Below, piece by piece: positions 27,608 to 37,419 of a stretch of DNA of 64,000 nt. The translations under genes were made by a program, and so were the position numbers. How positions within the stretch are numbered: position 1 is the stretch's first letter; the number at the start of each line of letters is the position of its first letter. The DNA is from Aureispira sp. CCB-QB1 (lineage in GTDB: Bacteria; Bacteroidota; Bacteroidia; Chitinophagales; Saprospiraceae). The notes beneath the pieces are model-generated. The model had not been told where the DNA came from. It saw only the letters and a list, made by a program, of their open reading frames with translations, and did no database searches. Location of the stretch: positions 62,001 through 126,000 of the forward strand of contig NZ_JHBV01000032.1 in assembly GCF_000724545.1 (NCBI RefSeq), written 5' to 3'.

Positions 27608-30600
27608 TCAATGCCTTTCTGATTTTTGAAATACTTTAAAAAGTAATAAAAGGAGTAAGATAGAAAGGCTTATAATTCCAATTAAAAAACTCCAAGAACG
27701 TTTTTTTTCAATAGGACTAGCATTCCCAATAGAAATAAAACTTGCCCAGTAAGTAGGATGTCCCGATATTTCATCTGTTTTGGATAAGAATGTTAGTTTG
27801 GCTTGTTGCAAAGCAGCAGGTTTGTTCATTCCTATAGCTAAATTAGAGTAGAAAGTTTCGATAAGAGCAGCACTAGTAAAGTCATTGACCTCCCAAAGTG
27901 TTGTGACAACGCTTGGGGCACCAGCATACAAAAATGCCCGTGCTAGACTCAAAACACCCTCTCCTCGAATAGCTTTACCGAATCCAGTCTCGCAAGCACT
28001 AAGAACGACCAAGTCGGCATTTAGCGCTAAATTGTGAATTTCGTAAGCATAGAGAGCGGCATTGTCTTTATTACTTGTATCTGAGGAAGCAAAAGAAAGC
28101 ATGGAGCGCATAGGATGTTCCATGTTGACAATTCCATGTGTCGCTAAGTGGATGATACTAAATTTATTAGAAACTCTTTTAAATAAGTACTTATTGGCCT
28201 CTTCTCCATAATAATACTCTCCATCAAAAATAGCTTTAATAGCATTCAGCTCTTTTTGAGTCCAAGGCAAGCTATCTTGATTAGTGGCAAACTGAATAGA
28301 TGGCGCAAACCCTAAACATTTTCCATTGTTTTGACCTTGTTTGTCCTGTGTATTATTGATCCATAGTGTCGATGAATAATTATAGTTAATACTGTATCTA
28401 TTTAGGATAAAAGCTAATTCTTTGTAGTCTCTATCTTGCATTTTGTGTTCTTCTGGACGCTTTTCTATCAAGACCTCAAAAGGAATATAATTGAGCATTC
28501 CATCTGGAATAATTGTGATTTCTTCAACAAGATCGGTAGGTGAAATGAGTGGTGCAAAAAACTCTAAGTAGAATTTATGCGAAGCAGCAATTAGCGCTTG
28601 ATAAGCCCATTGTGGATGCTCTCCAATCATGTCATAGTTAGTTAAAGCACTTCTTAAATTGTATACCAGTTGCTCATAATTTTGAGGAATGAGAATTTGG
28701 AAAAACTCTTTTTTGTGAGGTGCAATCTTAAAAACATAAATGTAATCATCTCCTACAAAATATTCTAAGAGTACGTGTTTGGGTTGGAGTAATTGAGATT
28801 GAACTTCATCCGTAGATGTAATTTTAGCTTCGTATTTTAAACGATAGTAGGTTGGGTATTGGCGTTCCAATTCAAAAATCAGAGAATCATAAGATTGTTT
28901 TGTTTTTAGATAAGCTTTGTCAAATTCTTGATTATCTTTCGCATTTCTATTCTTATAATTAGAATAATAAGCGAGTTGATTGCGCAACGTAGATTCTAAC
29001 TCTAATAATTGAGGAGGGATATTACTACTACCACGAGCAAGATTATTTTGTAACCCCTGAAGCAGGGCAAATGTTTTACTGTATTCTGTCACCTCAAAAG
29101 CTTGATCCAAATATTTTGCGTCTTCACTTTGTTGATACATAAGATATAGGGCAGTAATCGCACCCTCGTAAACGGGGAGAGAATATTTCTTAAGTTCTTG
29201 TCGAGCTTGTATCGAGCTAAAATTGTTTCGTAATGAGTTAATGACCTCAATCCCTTGGCGATAAGTTTCAATAGCAAACTTTAGATCTTTAATACGATGT
29301 CTTTCTCTATAGAGTTGCTGAATTAGTTTGGCTTTTTGCTCTAAAGCACCAAGCCATGCAATATTACGAGACAAATCTTGAGTAGAAGGATTGGTATAAA
29401 TATTAATTGTTTGGTCGTACAAACTAGGACAAACTGTTGCAAGTGCTCTTTGGATGTACAAAAGTGCTTGCCTATATTCTTTAGCTCTATGATAAAAATC
29501 AGCCAATCCCATATAGCTGCTATAGAGTTGTTGTTCAAGTGTTCTATTACGATTTTCTTTGTCAATCGAAAAATCTAATTGTCGAGAATTCGAGCGTTGG
29601 TTAACCCTTGATTCATTAATTAAGTATGCCTCATCTTGTTTGGTTTCTAACGCTTTCATCAAATAACTAAATTCCTTGTCAGGAAATTCTTGCAAACGAT
29701 AAATATTGGCTATTTTTTCATAAATATTCGTAACAGAATAATGGGTTAAGCCCAATTGTTGCTGATTGATTTTTAATGCTTTTTGATAAAAAAACAACGT
29801 AGAATCATACGCTTTTTGATTGAGGTAATAATTTCCTATTTCTAAAAAAACAGGAGCGAGTTTTAGATGATTACGACCCAAATTTGTTTCATAGATTTTT
29901 CTAGATTGTTTGAGTTGCTCCAATTCATTATTGCTTTCTTTTAACGTTCGAAAACAAAGTGCCAAGGCCAACCGCACTTCGGCAATTTCTAAACTTTCTT
30001 TGTGTTTTAGTTTTTCAAATATCAGCAGAGCATATTCATAATAAGATAAAGCTTTTGCCAAAGAACCATTGTTTCTATAACGATTGGCCAAGAGATAGTA
30101 GCTCTTAGCCACTTCTACGTGTTCTGCTCCTAAGACATTGAGTTGAATTTTGAGTGCTTTTTCAAGGCATTTTAATTCTCGATCATAGATGTTCATGACT
30201 CGATAATAAATGGCAATATCAATATAAGAAGAGGCAATTTGCAGATGGTTGTTATCAAATAATGTATTGCGGATTTCAAATGTCTTTTGATGATAGGACA
30301 GTCCTTTGTGATAATCCTTTTGTGTTTCATAAAAGAAATTGCCAATCGCTTGATAGGTATTTGCTGTTTGATAGTGCATTTTTCCAATTGTCTGCAATTG
30401 AATATCGAGCGCTTTATTTAGATATTCTAATTCTTTTTGAATTGGTGTACCATCTATATTAATATGGACAAAATCTTTGTTAGAAAAACCACGATAACAA
30501 CGACCTATGTAGTAATAAGAAAGAGCAACTTTTTGATGTATGTCACCGTGTAGATTTTTGCGAATTTTAAGTGCTGCTTCGTGATACTCCAAAGCTTTTT

Positions 30601-31057
30601 TGTAGTGAATCTTGGTTTCTATTCCTCTATCAGTTCTTAGAGTCGTAGAAATACTACTGTAGTAACGTCCCAACCCTTCATAAGCGTCTGCAATTAGGTT
30701 ACTATCTATTTCAAAACTAGGGTCGATACTTTTTATTTCTGCAAGTTGTTGTAGTGCTTTTTCAAAGCCTTTGTTCTTTGCTTCCTCATAGAGTGCCAAC
30801 TCAATATAAATGTTTCCAATACCATTGTAACAAATAGCATAGTAAGCAGGTAAGTTATTGTTTCGATAAAGGCGTGCAGCAAATTGGTAGGATTCCTTTG
30901 CTTCTACATATTGCATTTCTGCATAATACTTTTCGGCATCTAGGATATGTTTGTAAGCACGGGCTAATGTTTGCTCTACATCAGACTGAGCATAACCAAC
31001 AGACAAGCAACCACTGAGGAATAAAAAGAGAATGCTTATGTATATTAGACGATTCAT
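27608..31057 (-). CDS. TPR-CHAT protease-like protein with lipobox and C-terminal membrane helix
   Basis: A 1149-residue protein. The N-terminus is a lipoprotein-type signal (FLFLSGC, lipid cysteine C17). Residues about 35-620 are many TPR repeats (for example YEEAKNKGFEKALQQLAEI, KALEYHEAALKIRKNLHGD), a protein-binding solenoid. The CHAT domain, a caspase-like cysteine protease fold, occupies about residues 830-1110, with catalytic histidine H974 in HLATHG and cysteine C1022 in LSACETGFG, then GEGVLSLARAFLYAGAPSV. One hydrophobic helix (about 1123-1140) follows and the end is basic. A lipobox plus a C-terminal helix would tether both ends to membrane, unusual for CHAT proteins, which mostly act in the cytoplasm. 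Target unknown; protease activity is inferred from the conserved dyad. Confidence 0.87.
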   Translation of the reverse strand: MNRLIYISILFLFLSGCLSVGYAQSDVEQTLARAYKHILDAEKYYAEMQYVEAKESYQFAARLYRNNNLPAYYAICYNGIGNIYIELALYEEAKNKGFEKALQQLAEIKSIDPSFEIDSNLIADAYEGLGRYYSSISTTLRTDRGIETKIHYKKALEYHEAALKIRKNLHGDIHQKVALSYYYIGRCYRGFSNKDFVHINIDGTPIQKELEYLNKALDIQLQTIGKMHYQTANTYQAIGNFFYETQKDYHKGLSYHQKTFEIRNTLFDNNHLQIASSYIDIAIYYRVMNIYDRELKCLEKALKIQLNVLGAEHVEVAKSYYLLANRYRNNGSLAKALSYYEYALLIFEKLKHKESLEIAEVRLALALCFRTLKESNNELEQLKQSRKIYETNLGRNHLKLAPVFLEIGNYYLNQKAYDSTLFFYQKALKINQQQLGLTHYSVTNIYEKIANIYRLQEFPDKEFSYLMKALETKQDEAYLINESRVNQRSNSRQLDFSIDKENRNRTLEQQLYSSYMGLADFYHRAKEYRQALLYIQRALATVCPSLYDQTINIYTNPSTQDLSRNIAWLGALEQKAKLIQQLYRERHRIKDLKFAIETYRQGIEVINSLRNNFSSIQARQELKKYSLPVYEGAITALYLMYQQSEDAKYLDQAFEVTEYSKTFALLQGLQNNLARGSSNIPPQLLELESTLRNQLAYYSNYKNRNAKDNQEFDKAYLKTKQSYDSLIFELERQYPTYYRLKYEAKITSTDEVQSQLLQPKHVLLEYFVGDDYIYVFKIAPHKKEFFQILIPQNYEQLVYNLRSALTNYDMIGEHPQWAYQALIAASHKFYLEFFAPLISPTDLVEEITIIPDGMLNYIPFEVLIEKRPEEHKMQDRDYKELAFILNRYSINYNYSSTLWINNTQDKQGQNNGKCLGFAPSIQFATNQDSLPWTQKELNAIKAIFDGEYYYGEEANKYLFKRVSNKFSIIHLATHGIVNMEHPMRSMLSFASSDTSNKDNAALYAYEIHNLALNADLVVLSACETGFGKAIRGEGVLSLARAFLYAGAPSVVTTLWEVNDFTSAALIETFYSNLAIGMNKPAALQQAKLTFLSKTDEISGHPTYWASFISIGNASPIEKKRSWSFLIGIISLSILLLLLLFKVFQKSERH

Positions 31058-31811
31058 TTCTTATTTTATAAGTCACATGGGCTAAAGTAATGAGGGAGGG
31101 GAAAACGTGAAAATAGACGTACGTGGTACAAAACTAACAAAAACATTGTTTTTTTGTTTCAAAATTTGGTATTACACGCTTTTTATTTCTATTTTTAGAA
31201 ATATCATACTTTTTCTTTGCAAGATTTTAAGTTTTTGGCAAAATATAAAAACTGAAAGGTACGCAAATAGTGTCAATATATCTAAGTATCAGACTATAAA
31301 CCTATTCAATTAGTGGTTTTGAGTTGAATGAATTGCTTTTTTTAAGTATGATTTTAAAGTTTTTTGAAGAAGAAAGATGCATCACATATACTATTATAGG
31401 GGATAAATCAGCCCTAAAGATTAAACTTTTTTACGTCAAAATTCTTTATCATATTAGCGAAGAAGCAAAAACAAACATTCTCAGAGAGGTTGTGTGGATT
31501 TTAATCATGCTAATAAATAAAAAACACTAAGTAAGAGGTCAGAAAAAATAATAACAAAAAATGGAATTATTTTTTTGAACGATTACTTATATTGAATCAT
31601 ACAAATTTAGTCGTGATCTAATAGTAATGCTTATTTGGAAGCTTGATTGAACACAAAAAATACTATTGGGGCGATGTATAGTTTTTGCTATGAGGCTAAC
31701 TTTATTACTCCGTTTAAACCACAAAATAGTTGTTCATGGAATAACCAACGGGGTATTTAAACTTCTAAGACTATTTTTTTTGAGACCCGATAAAAAAGAT
31801 ACATTTAACAC
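31058..31811. other. 754-bp intergenic region, very AT-rich
   Basis: Two short open frames (31107-31313 and 31324-31530) lack codon bias and start context, so I do not call genes. No terminator or consensus promoter is evident. It separates the divergent CHAT and lysozyme-like genes. Confidence 0.6.
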
Positions 31812-32588
31812 ATGGGAAGACCAACTTTGAGATTATACGATGGCTTTAGCCATACCTCTCCACACTTAAAAGATGACGTAAAAGAATTACAAACTCTATT
31901 AAAAGGCTTGGGGTACCGAATTCGCCCTGATGGTGAATTTGGAGCTTATACAGAAAATGTTGTTCGCTTGTTTCAAGCTTCAAAAGGGCTCGGTGCCGAT
32001 GGAATTGTAGGACCGTATACATGGTCTTTGTTACTTAAAAAGCCATCGCCTAAAAACCCATCAACAACGTTTCAAACATCTTATTCTAAATGGGATAGAA
32101 CCTTACTACAACAATTAGAAGAGTTAAAAAAGTACGAATACACCGTCAAGAAAGTAGCTGAAAAATATGGTATTCCTCCATCAATTATTGCTGGTTTAGG
32201 TTCTCGTGAATCTCACTGGGGATTGGCATTAACACCTCCTGGACCAGGAGGAACAGGGGATCATGGCCATGGACGAGGTTTGATGCAGGTCGATGATCGT
32301 TGGCATGTGCCGTTTATTCAATCGGGCAAATGGGCGGATGGAAGAGAAAATATTATATATGGTGGAGCTGTATTGAAGAACTGTATGTTGTATTTTGAGA
32401 AAAAAGCAGGCTGGGAGATGAGTTTTAAACTAATCAAAGCTGGAGTAGCAGGATATAATTGTGGTCCTAGACGTGCTTGGGATGGCTATAGAATGGGATA
32501 TGGAGTAGATTATTATACGACAGGGAGAGACTATTCTAAAAATGTCATTGAGCGTGCTGGCTGGTTTCAGTTACACGGGTGGAAATAA
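31812..32588 (+). CDS. Peptidoglycan-binding and goose-type lysozyme-like protein without signal peptide
   Basis: Likely peptidoglycan hydrolase. Residues about 17-75 form a PG_binding_1 module (DVKELQTLLKGLGYRI, GEFGAYTENVVRLFQASKGL, DGIVGPYTWSLL). A linker rich in Pro/Ser leads to a GH23-like lysozyme/transglycosylase domain (about 105-258), with the catalytic glutamate E133 in GLGSRESHWGLAL, GRGLMQVD (155-161), and AGVAGYNCGPRRAW. The N-terminus MGRPTLRLYDG is not a signal peptide, and there is no membrane helix, so export must be by another route, or the protein acts after lysis. No holin, tail or immunity gene is next to it. It ends with a strong terminator. Confidence 0.82.
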   Translation: MGRPTLRLYDGFSHTSPHLKDDVKELQTLLKGLGYRIRPDGEFGAYTENVVRLFQASKGLGADGIVGPYTWSLLLKKPSPKNPSTTFQTSYSKWDRTLLQQLEELKKYEYTVKKVAEKYGIPPSIIAGLGSRESHWGLALTPPGPGGTGDHGHGRGLMQVDDRWHVPFIQSGKWADGRENIIYGGAVLKNCMLYFEKKAGWEMSFKLIKAGVAGYNCGPRRAWDGYRMGYGVDYYTTGRDYSKNVIERAGWFQLHGWK

Positions 32589-32653
32589 CTATTTGTTGCT
32601 GCTTATCAAGAGAAAAATAGATGCTATAAGAATTTAGCTAAATTTATAACAAG

Positions 32654-32690
32654 AGAGCCATCATTTTCAAAATGATGGCTCTTATTTTAT
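32654..32690 (+). terminator. Bidirectional terminator between lysozyme-like and T9SS cargo genes
   Basis: AGAGCCATCATTTT (32654-32667) and AAAATGATGGCTCT (32669-32682) are exact reverse complements around a one-base centre (working loop about 7 nt), followed by TATTTTAT. The cargo gene on the opposite strand ends 13 bp further on. Confidence 0.85.
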
Positions 32691-32694
32691 CCAC

Positions 32695-34338
32695 TTATCG
32701 AGCTAGAGTTACTTCTCCTCTCTTGGAAACACGTACCCCATAATCATCGTAATATTGGAGTAAATAAATATAAACCTCAGAAGCGGCAATTTGTCCCTTA
32801 AATTGCCCATCCCAAGGGGCATAATTGGCGTTGGTCTGATAGACGATTTGTCCCCAACGATTGTAAATTTCAAAATTAATAATTTCTAAATCACATTTTG
32901 TAACTGGACCAAATGTATCGTTAACACCATCGGCATTGGGCGTGAAAATATCAGGTATTCCTTCAAAGCAATCACATTCCTTGGTTGATACTTCTATTTC
33001 CTTTGTCTCACTTCCGCAAATATTGCTAACAGATACAGAATAAATACCTGCTTGTTGTACCCAAAAGGTAGGACTAGTAGAATTATCTTGCCAAGTGTAG
33101 GTTGTTGATGAGTGCATATGGGTGGCGTCCAATACAAAAGAACTGCCTTCACAGATCGTTGTTGGATAGTCGTCCCAATAAAAATCAGGCATAGAAGTAT
33201 AACTCACAGAAATACTATCGGTACTAACACAGTTATCCAGAGTAACCGAAACGGCATAGATTCCACTCTGATTGATGGTGTAGTTGGGGTCCGTGCTCGC
33301 ATCTTGCCAAAGATAAGTAGAATTATTTTGATAAACATCTAACGTTAAAAATTCTCCTTCGCACAAAGTAGTGTCCTTGCCCAAGTCAAGCGAGGGATAA
33401 TCCGTAACGTAAACAAAGGCACTATCTGTTTGTGTACAGTTGTTTATAGATACAGTGACTGAATAAAGACCAGATGTAGAAGCGGTATATTGCGAAACAG
33501 TAGCATTGTCTTGCCAAACGTAACTAGCATTGCGGACTCTAGCATCCAAAATTGCATTATCTCCTCGACAAATATGTGTTGTATCTACCAAGTCTAAGCT
33601 TGAAAAATCTATATCTTCTGCCAAAGAAGCCGTCCCCAAGATATTACCAGGAATAATATTAGAACACTGTAAAACTCTTTGTGCAGGGTTTTGGTTGGGA
33701 ACTTTGTAAACGTTCTTTCCCGAAAATGCATATAGTTCAGGAGAACAACCAATAGAGGCGAGCCCAAATACATTACTAAGTGAGTTGAAGCGACCTTTAT
33801 TTTTAGTATTTGGGAAATTAGGTTTATTTAAATTCTTAATATCTATTTCTACTAACTTTGATCCATAAGGAACATGAACAACGGCTGATAAGTATAACTT
33901 GCCATTTAACAAAGCAATGTCTCCATCTGGGTCCACCCACAAACTAGTATTACCAATATGAGTGGCAGTTCCTCTGAATAAGTCAATCGTGTATATTCGA
34001 TCCCCTTGTCCCATGGCATATAAAACACCTTTTTTGGAGAATGTTAAGGAATTTAGATAGACTGGAATATTATTAATTAAAGATATTGTTGCATCGATTC
34101 GGCTAATTTTGTATAGGTTATAATCATAACCTATACCATAGAGTATTTTACTGACAGGATTCATCGCAATATCAAGGAATACAGTATCTAATTTCCCAAT
34201 GGTTCGAGCCCTACAAGTAGACACATCAATTAAGTACAAAGAATCTGGCGTATTAACATATGCTTGATTTTGAGCAAATAATTGAAAGTGAAAAATACTG
34301 AAAATAAAAAATAGTATTGATCTTATGAGTTGTGTCAT
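32695..34338 (-). CDS. T9SS cargo with type-B (CHU_C) sorting domain
   Basis: Secreted or cell-surface protein of 547 residues. It has a signal peptide (MTQLIRSILFFIFSIFHFQLFAQ). Residues about 25-250 resemble a beta-propeller (VNTPDSLYLIDVSTCRA, LYGIGYDYNLYKISRID). Three Ig-like repeats follow, each with a C-x-G/x-L-D pattern (LDLGKDTTLCEGEFLTLDV). The C-terminal 90 residues are the gliding-motility-type sorting domain: FTPNADGVNDTFGPVTKCD, FEIYNRWGQIVYQT, APWDGQFKG, then VRVSKRGEVTLAR. This tail directs export through the T9SS, for which SprA is encoded at 48.9 kb. Function of the mature protein unknown; adhesion is a guess. Confidence 0.88.
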   Translation of the reverse strand: MTQLIRSILFFIFSIFHFQLFAQNQAYVNTPDSLYLIDVSTCRARTIGKLDTVFLDIAMNPVSKILYGIGYDYNLYKISRIDATISLINNIPVYLNSLTFSKKGVLYAMGQGDRIYTIDLFRGTATHIGNTSLWVDPDGDIALLNGKLYLSAVVHVPYGSKLVEIDIKNLNKPNFPNTKNKGRFNSLSNVFGLASIGCSPELYAFSGKNVYKVPNQNPAQRVLQCSNIIPGNILGTASLAEDIDFSSLDLVDTTHICRGDNAILDARVRNASYVWQDNATVSQYTASTSGLYSVTVSINNCTQTDSAFVYVTDYPSLDLGKDTTLCEGEFLTLDVYQNNSTYLWQDASTDPNYTINQSGIYAVSVTLDNCVSTDSISVSYTSMPDFYWDDYPTTICEGSSFVLDATHMHSSTTYTWQDNSTSPTFWVQQAGIYSVSVSNICGSETKEIEVSTKECDCFEGIPDIFTPNADGVNDTFGPVTKCDLEIINFEIYNRWGQIVYQTNANYAPWDGQFKGQIAASEVYIYLLQYYDDYGVRVSKRGEVTLAR

Positions 34339-35000
34339 TCGATAACTTAATTGAATAATGATAAAATAGGTATTGTATATAGGGGCAGTAGTAGTAGTAC
34401 AAACTAAACTTATTGCATGATAATTAAAAAGATGGTATGCTTAAAAAACATTTGTAGCTGTTTCCCACGATAAAAAAATTATAAAATATATTATAATCAG
34501 TATGGTTAGCATTTTTTTTCTCAAAAAACACCATTCAAACAATATTGATTGGTTGGATTAAAATTTTAGGAGTATTGCATTTGGAGGCTATTATGGGGCA
34601 TAATTATTATAGAGTTTTACCTAGCTTACTCAAAATATCTTGGAGAGATATAGAGAAGATAGACAAAAAATAGATGTTTTGCTGAAGAGAAAGGAAGAGG
34701 ATGTCAAAAATAAGACATTTTATAGCAGCTTATCTTAAAAAGTAAGCGGCTTTTTTTATATTACAAGGTGATAGATTCAAACCACTATCTTATAACTTGT
34801 TACAAGTTTTTAGAGTGTGTTATAGAAGATATAGGTCATGATATTTTTTAATTATAATCGAATATAATAATAGTCCGATAAAACCATATGAACAACATCA
34901 GAAACAAACTCTATATATTTATTGAGGGAGTTGTTATTGATCATTAGTTTGATGTGGTTTTGTTTAAAGTTAGCAATAATGGACTACTAACGCAAGCAAG
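34339..35000. other. 662-bp intergenic region upstream of nadB
   Basis: No gene. One terminator-like hairpin lies at 34724-34757. The rest is AT-rich; no good promoter match was found for nadB. Confidence 0.55.
34724..34757 (+). terminator. Orphan terminator-like hairpin upstream of nadB
   Basis: AGCAGCTTA (34724-34732) pairs with TAAGCGGCT (34743-34751) with one mismatch and a 10-nt loop, followed by seven T. It is on the plus strand but no plus-strand gene ends here, so it may end a small transcript or attenuate nadB. Confidence 0.45.
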
Positions 35001-36599
35001 ATGAAGCAAATAGATGTATTGGTAATTGGATCAGGAGTTGCAGGCTTAACTATTGCCATAAAAATGGCAGAGCGTCATCCCGACAAAAAAATTTGTGTTT
35101 TGACAAAAGCTACCAAGGAGGAAAGCAACACACGTTATGCACAAGGTGGAGTGGCTGCCGTTTGGAATTTTGATACAGATTCTTTCGACAAGCATATTGA
35201 AGATACGCTAGATGCAGGAGACGGTCTTTGTGATTTGAATGCTGTCAATATTGTTGTCAAAGAAGGTCCAACGAGAGTGCGAGAATTGATTGAGTGGGGG
35301 ACGCGTTTTGACAAAAATTTAAGTGACTATGATTTGGGAAAAGAAGGTGGTCATTCAGAAAATCGAATTTTACACTTTAAGGATTTGACTGGTTGGGAGA
35401 TTCAACGGGCTTTGAATGAAAAAGCAAAAAGTTATCCGAACCTTGAGTACTATGATCATTACTTTGCAATTGATTTAATTACACAGCACCACTTAGGTAA
35501 ACAAGTTACTCGTATAACACCTAATATAGAGTGTTATGGAGCGTATGTATTGAACACTCAAAACAAGGAAATAGAAACATTTTTAGCCAAATTTACCGTT
35601 GTAGCTACTGGCGGAGCTGGACAGGTTTATAAGACAACGACAAACCCTAGTATCGCTACAGGAGATGGAATGGCAATGTTTTATAGAGCCAAAGGGCGCA
35701 TGGAAAATATGGAGTTTGTACAATTTCATCCAACTTCTTTGTACAATCCTGTTGTTGAAAACCCTGCATTTTTGGTATCGGAGGCGGTGCGTGGCTTTGG
35801 AGCCATTCTCAAAACACCAGAAGGAGAGGAGTTTATGCACAAATATGATCCAAGAAAGTCTTTGGCACCTAGAGATATTGTGGCAAGAGCGATTGACAAC
35901 GAAATGAAGATGCGAGGACAAGATTACATGATGTTGGACTGTTCTCATTTGGATAAAGATGCTTTTGTAGCTCATTTTCCAACGATTTATGATAAGTGTA
36001 TTAGCCTTGGAATCGACCCAATGAAAGATTTAATTCCTGTGGTTCCAGCGGCACATTATATCTGTGGTGGTATTAAAACGGATGAAATGGGGCAGACTTC
36101 TATTCAAAACTTGTACGCTTGTGGAGAATGTAGTTGTACAGGCTTGCATGGGGCCAATCGACTAGCTTCCAATTCTTTGTTGGAAGGATTAGTTTATGCA
36201 GAACGGGTGGTGCAGGATATTTCAGGTCGTATTGATAATACAGAATTTCAGGCGGGGATTCCAGATTGGGATGCTACAGGCACAACAGACCCTAATGAGT
36301 TGGTCTTGATTACACAAAGTATCAAGGAGCTAAAAGAAATTATGAGTAGTTACGTGGGAATTGTTCGATCAAGTGTGCGTTTAAAAAGAGCCTTCGATCG
36401 CTTGCATATTTTGTACGAAGAAACAGAGCAACTGTATAGTACAACTACTATATCGCCGCAACTCTGTGAGTTGAGAAACTTAATTACAATTGCTTATATG
36501 ATTACACGTTCAGCAGCTACTCGCAAAGAAAGTAGAGGTTTACACTATACCACTGATTACCCTGAAAAACAATCGTTTTTAGAAGTAACCTTGATGTAA
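35001..36599 (+). CDS. nadB: L-aspartate oxidase
   Basis: FAD enzyme that oxidises L-aspartate to iminoaspartate, the first step of de novo NAD synthesis, in the cytoplasm. FAD-binding motif VLVIGSGVAGLTIAI at residues 6-20; the RYAQGGVAAVW substrate-loop segment; GGAGQVYKTTTNPSIATGDG and MEFVQFHPTSLY, typical of the succinate dehydrogenase/NadB family; HGANRLASNSLLEGLVYAERV near residue 390. Length 532 is standard. No nadA or nadC neighbour in this window. It is followed after 11 bp by a Crp/Fnr regulator, so the two are likely cotranscribed. Confidence 0.95.
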   Translation: MKQIDVLVIGSGVAGLTIAIKMAERHPDKKICVLTKATKEESNTRYAQGGVAAVWNFDTDSFDKHIEDTLDAGDGLCDLNAVNIVVKEGPTRVRELIEWGTRFDKNLSDYDLGKEGGHSENRILHFKDLTGWEIQRALNEKAKSYPNLEYYDHYFAIDLITQHHLGKQVTRITPNIECYGAYVLNTQNKEIETFLAKFTVVATGGAGQVYKTTTNPSIATGDGMAMFYRAKGRMENMEFVQFHPTSLYNPVVENPAFLVSEAVRGFGAILKTPEGEEFMHKYDPRKSLAPRDIVARAIDNEMKMRGQDYMMLDCSHLDKDAFVAHFPTIYDKCISLGIDPMKDLIPVVPAAHYICGGIKTDEMGQTSIQNLYACGECSCTGLHGANRLASNSLLEGLVYAERVVQDISGRIDNTEFQAGIPDWDATGTTDPNELVLITQSIKELKEIMSSYVGIVRSSVRLKRAFDRLHILYEETEQLYSTTTISPQLCELRNLITIAYMITRSAATRKESRGLHYTTDYPEKQSFLEVTLM

Positions 36600-36610
36600 A
36601 AACAATAAGC

Positions 36611-37273
36611 ATGCAAACGTTAACCAAACTTTGGTATTTAGAACAATTTGATATTTTTAAAGTGCTCACTAAAACAGAATTAAAATTAGTGGCAGAAACT
36701 TCTATTCATAAGCCTTATAAGAAGGATGATCCAATTATGTTTCCTTTTAACTCTCAAAAAACAATTTACTTGTTGAAAGAAGGGGCTGTGAAAGTGGGTA
36801 ATTACACCGAAAATGGAGAAGAAAACTTAAAATATCTCTTGAATTCTGGAAATATTTTTGGCGAATTGGCTTTAGCAGATGGGAATTCCAACGATTTTGT
36901 TGTTGCTGCCGAAAACTGCACCGTCTGCACTTTGCATATTGATGTGATTCAAAATATTATGTCAAAAAACAAGGCGTTTAATCGTGCAATGTACAAACTA
37001 ATTGGTCTGAGGTTGCGAAAAGTAGAATTTCAAATTGCTCAAATTATATACAAAGACTCTACGACTAGAATTATTGACTTTCTTTTGGAGTTGGGCAAAG
37101 ATTTTGGAAAACATAAGGATAATAGCTTAATTGTTAAGAAATTCTTGAACAATACAGAAATTGGTAAACTTACTTTTACTTCTCGTCAAACGGTTAGTAG
37201 TGTTTTGAACAAACTAAAACGTTCTGGAAATATAGACTATGACGACAAAACAATCAGAATTATTAACCTATAA
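36611..37273 (+). CDS. Crp/Fnr-family transcription regulator
   Basis: DNA-binding regulator of 220 residues: an N-terminal cyclic-nucleotide-binding-like beta-roll (about 15-130) and a C-terminal winged helix with KLTFTSRQTVSSVLNKLKRSGN as recognition helix. In the phosphate-binding cassette (FGELALADGNSNDFVVAAE, 83-101) the arginine that contacts cAMP phosphate is replaced by N94/D95, so cAMP is probably not the ligand. There are no clustered cysteines for an Fnr-type Fe-S cluster. It lies 11 bp after nadB; whether it controls nadB or simply rides with it is unknown. Confidence 0.88.
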   Translation: MQTLTKLWYLEQFDIFKVLTKTELKLVAETSIHKPYKKDDPIMFPFNSQKTIYLLKEGAVKVGNYTENGEENLKYLLNSGNIFGELALADGNSNDFVVAAENCTVCTLHIDVIQNIMSKNKAFNRAMYKLIGLRLRKVEFQIAQIIYKDSTTRIIDFLLELGKDFGKHKDNSLIVKKFLNNTEIGKLTFTSRQTVSSVLNKLKRSGNIDYDDKTIRIINL

Positions 37274-37399
37274 AGCCGTTCGGTTGCTACAAACTAGAAT
37301 CGTTTCTTACAAGAATCGGAGTATAAAAATTTTAGATTCGCAAAATGTATGCTTGCGGAGCAATTAATTGCTCTATTCCCAAAAGTTCACTGAAGTTTG

Positions 37400-37407
37400 T
37401 ATATTTG
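37400..37407 (+). promoter_or_regulatory. Candidate -7 box upstream of trmB
   Basis: TATATTTG fits TAnnTTTG, 150 nt before trmB. A transcript from here would begin with the long hairpin at 37420-37474. No good -33 box. Confidence 0.35.
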
Positions 37408-37419
37408 CGGACTCTAAAC

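Noticed and set aside
31107-31530. Two small frames between CHAT and lysozyme genes
   Set aside because: AT-rich, low-complexity translations with no start context or family resemblance.
31812-32588. Prophage remnant around the lysozyme-like gene
   Set aside because: No integrase, tail, capsid or holin gene and no att-like repeats nearby.
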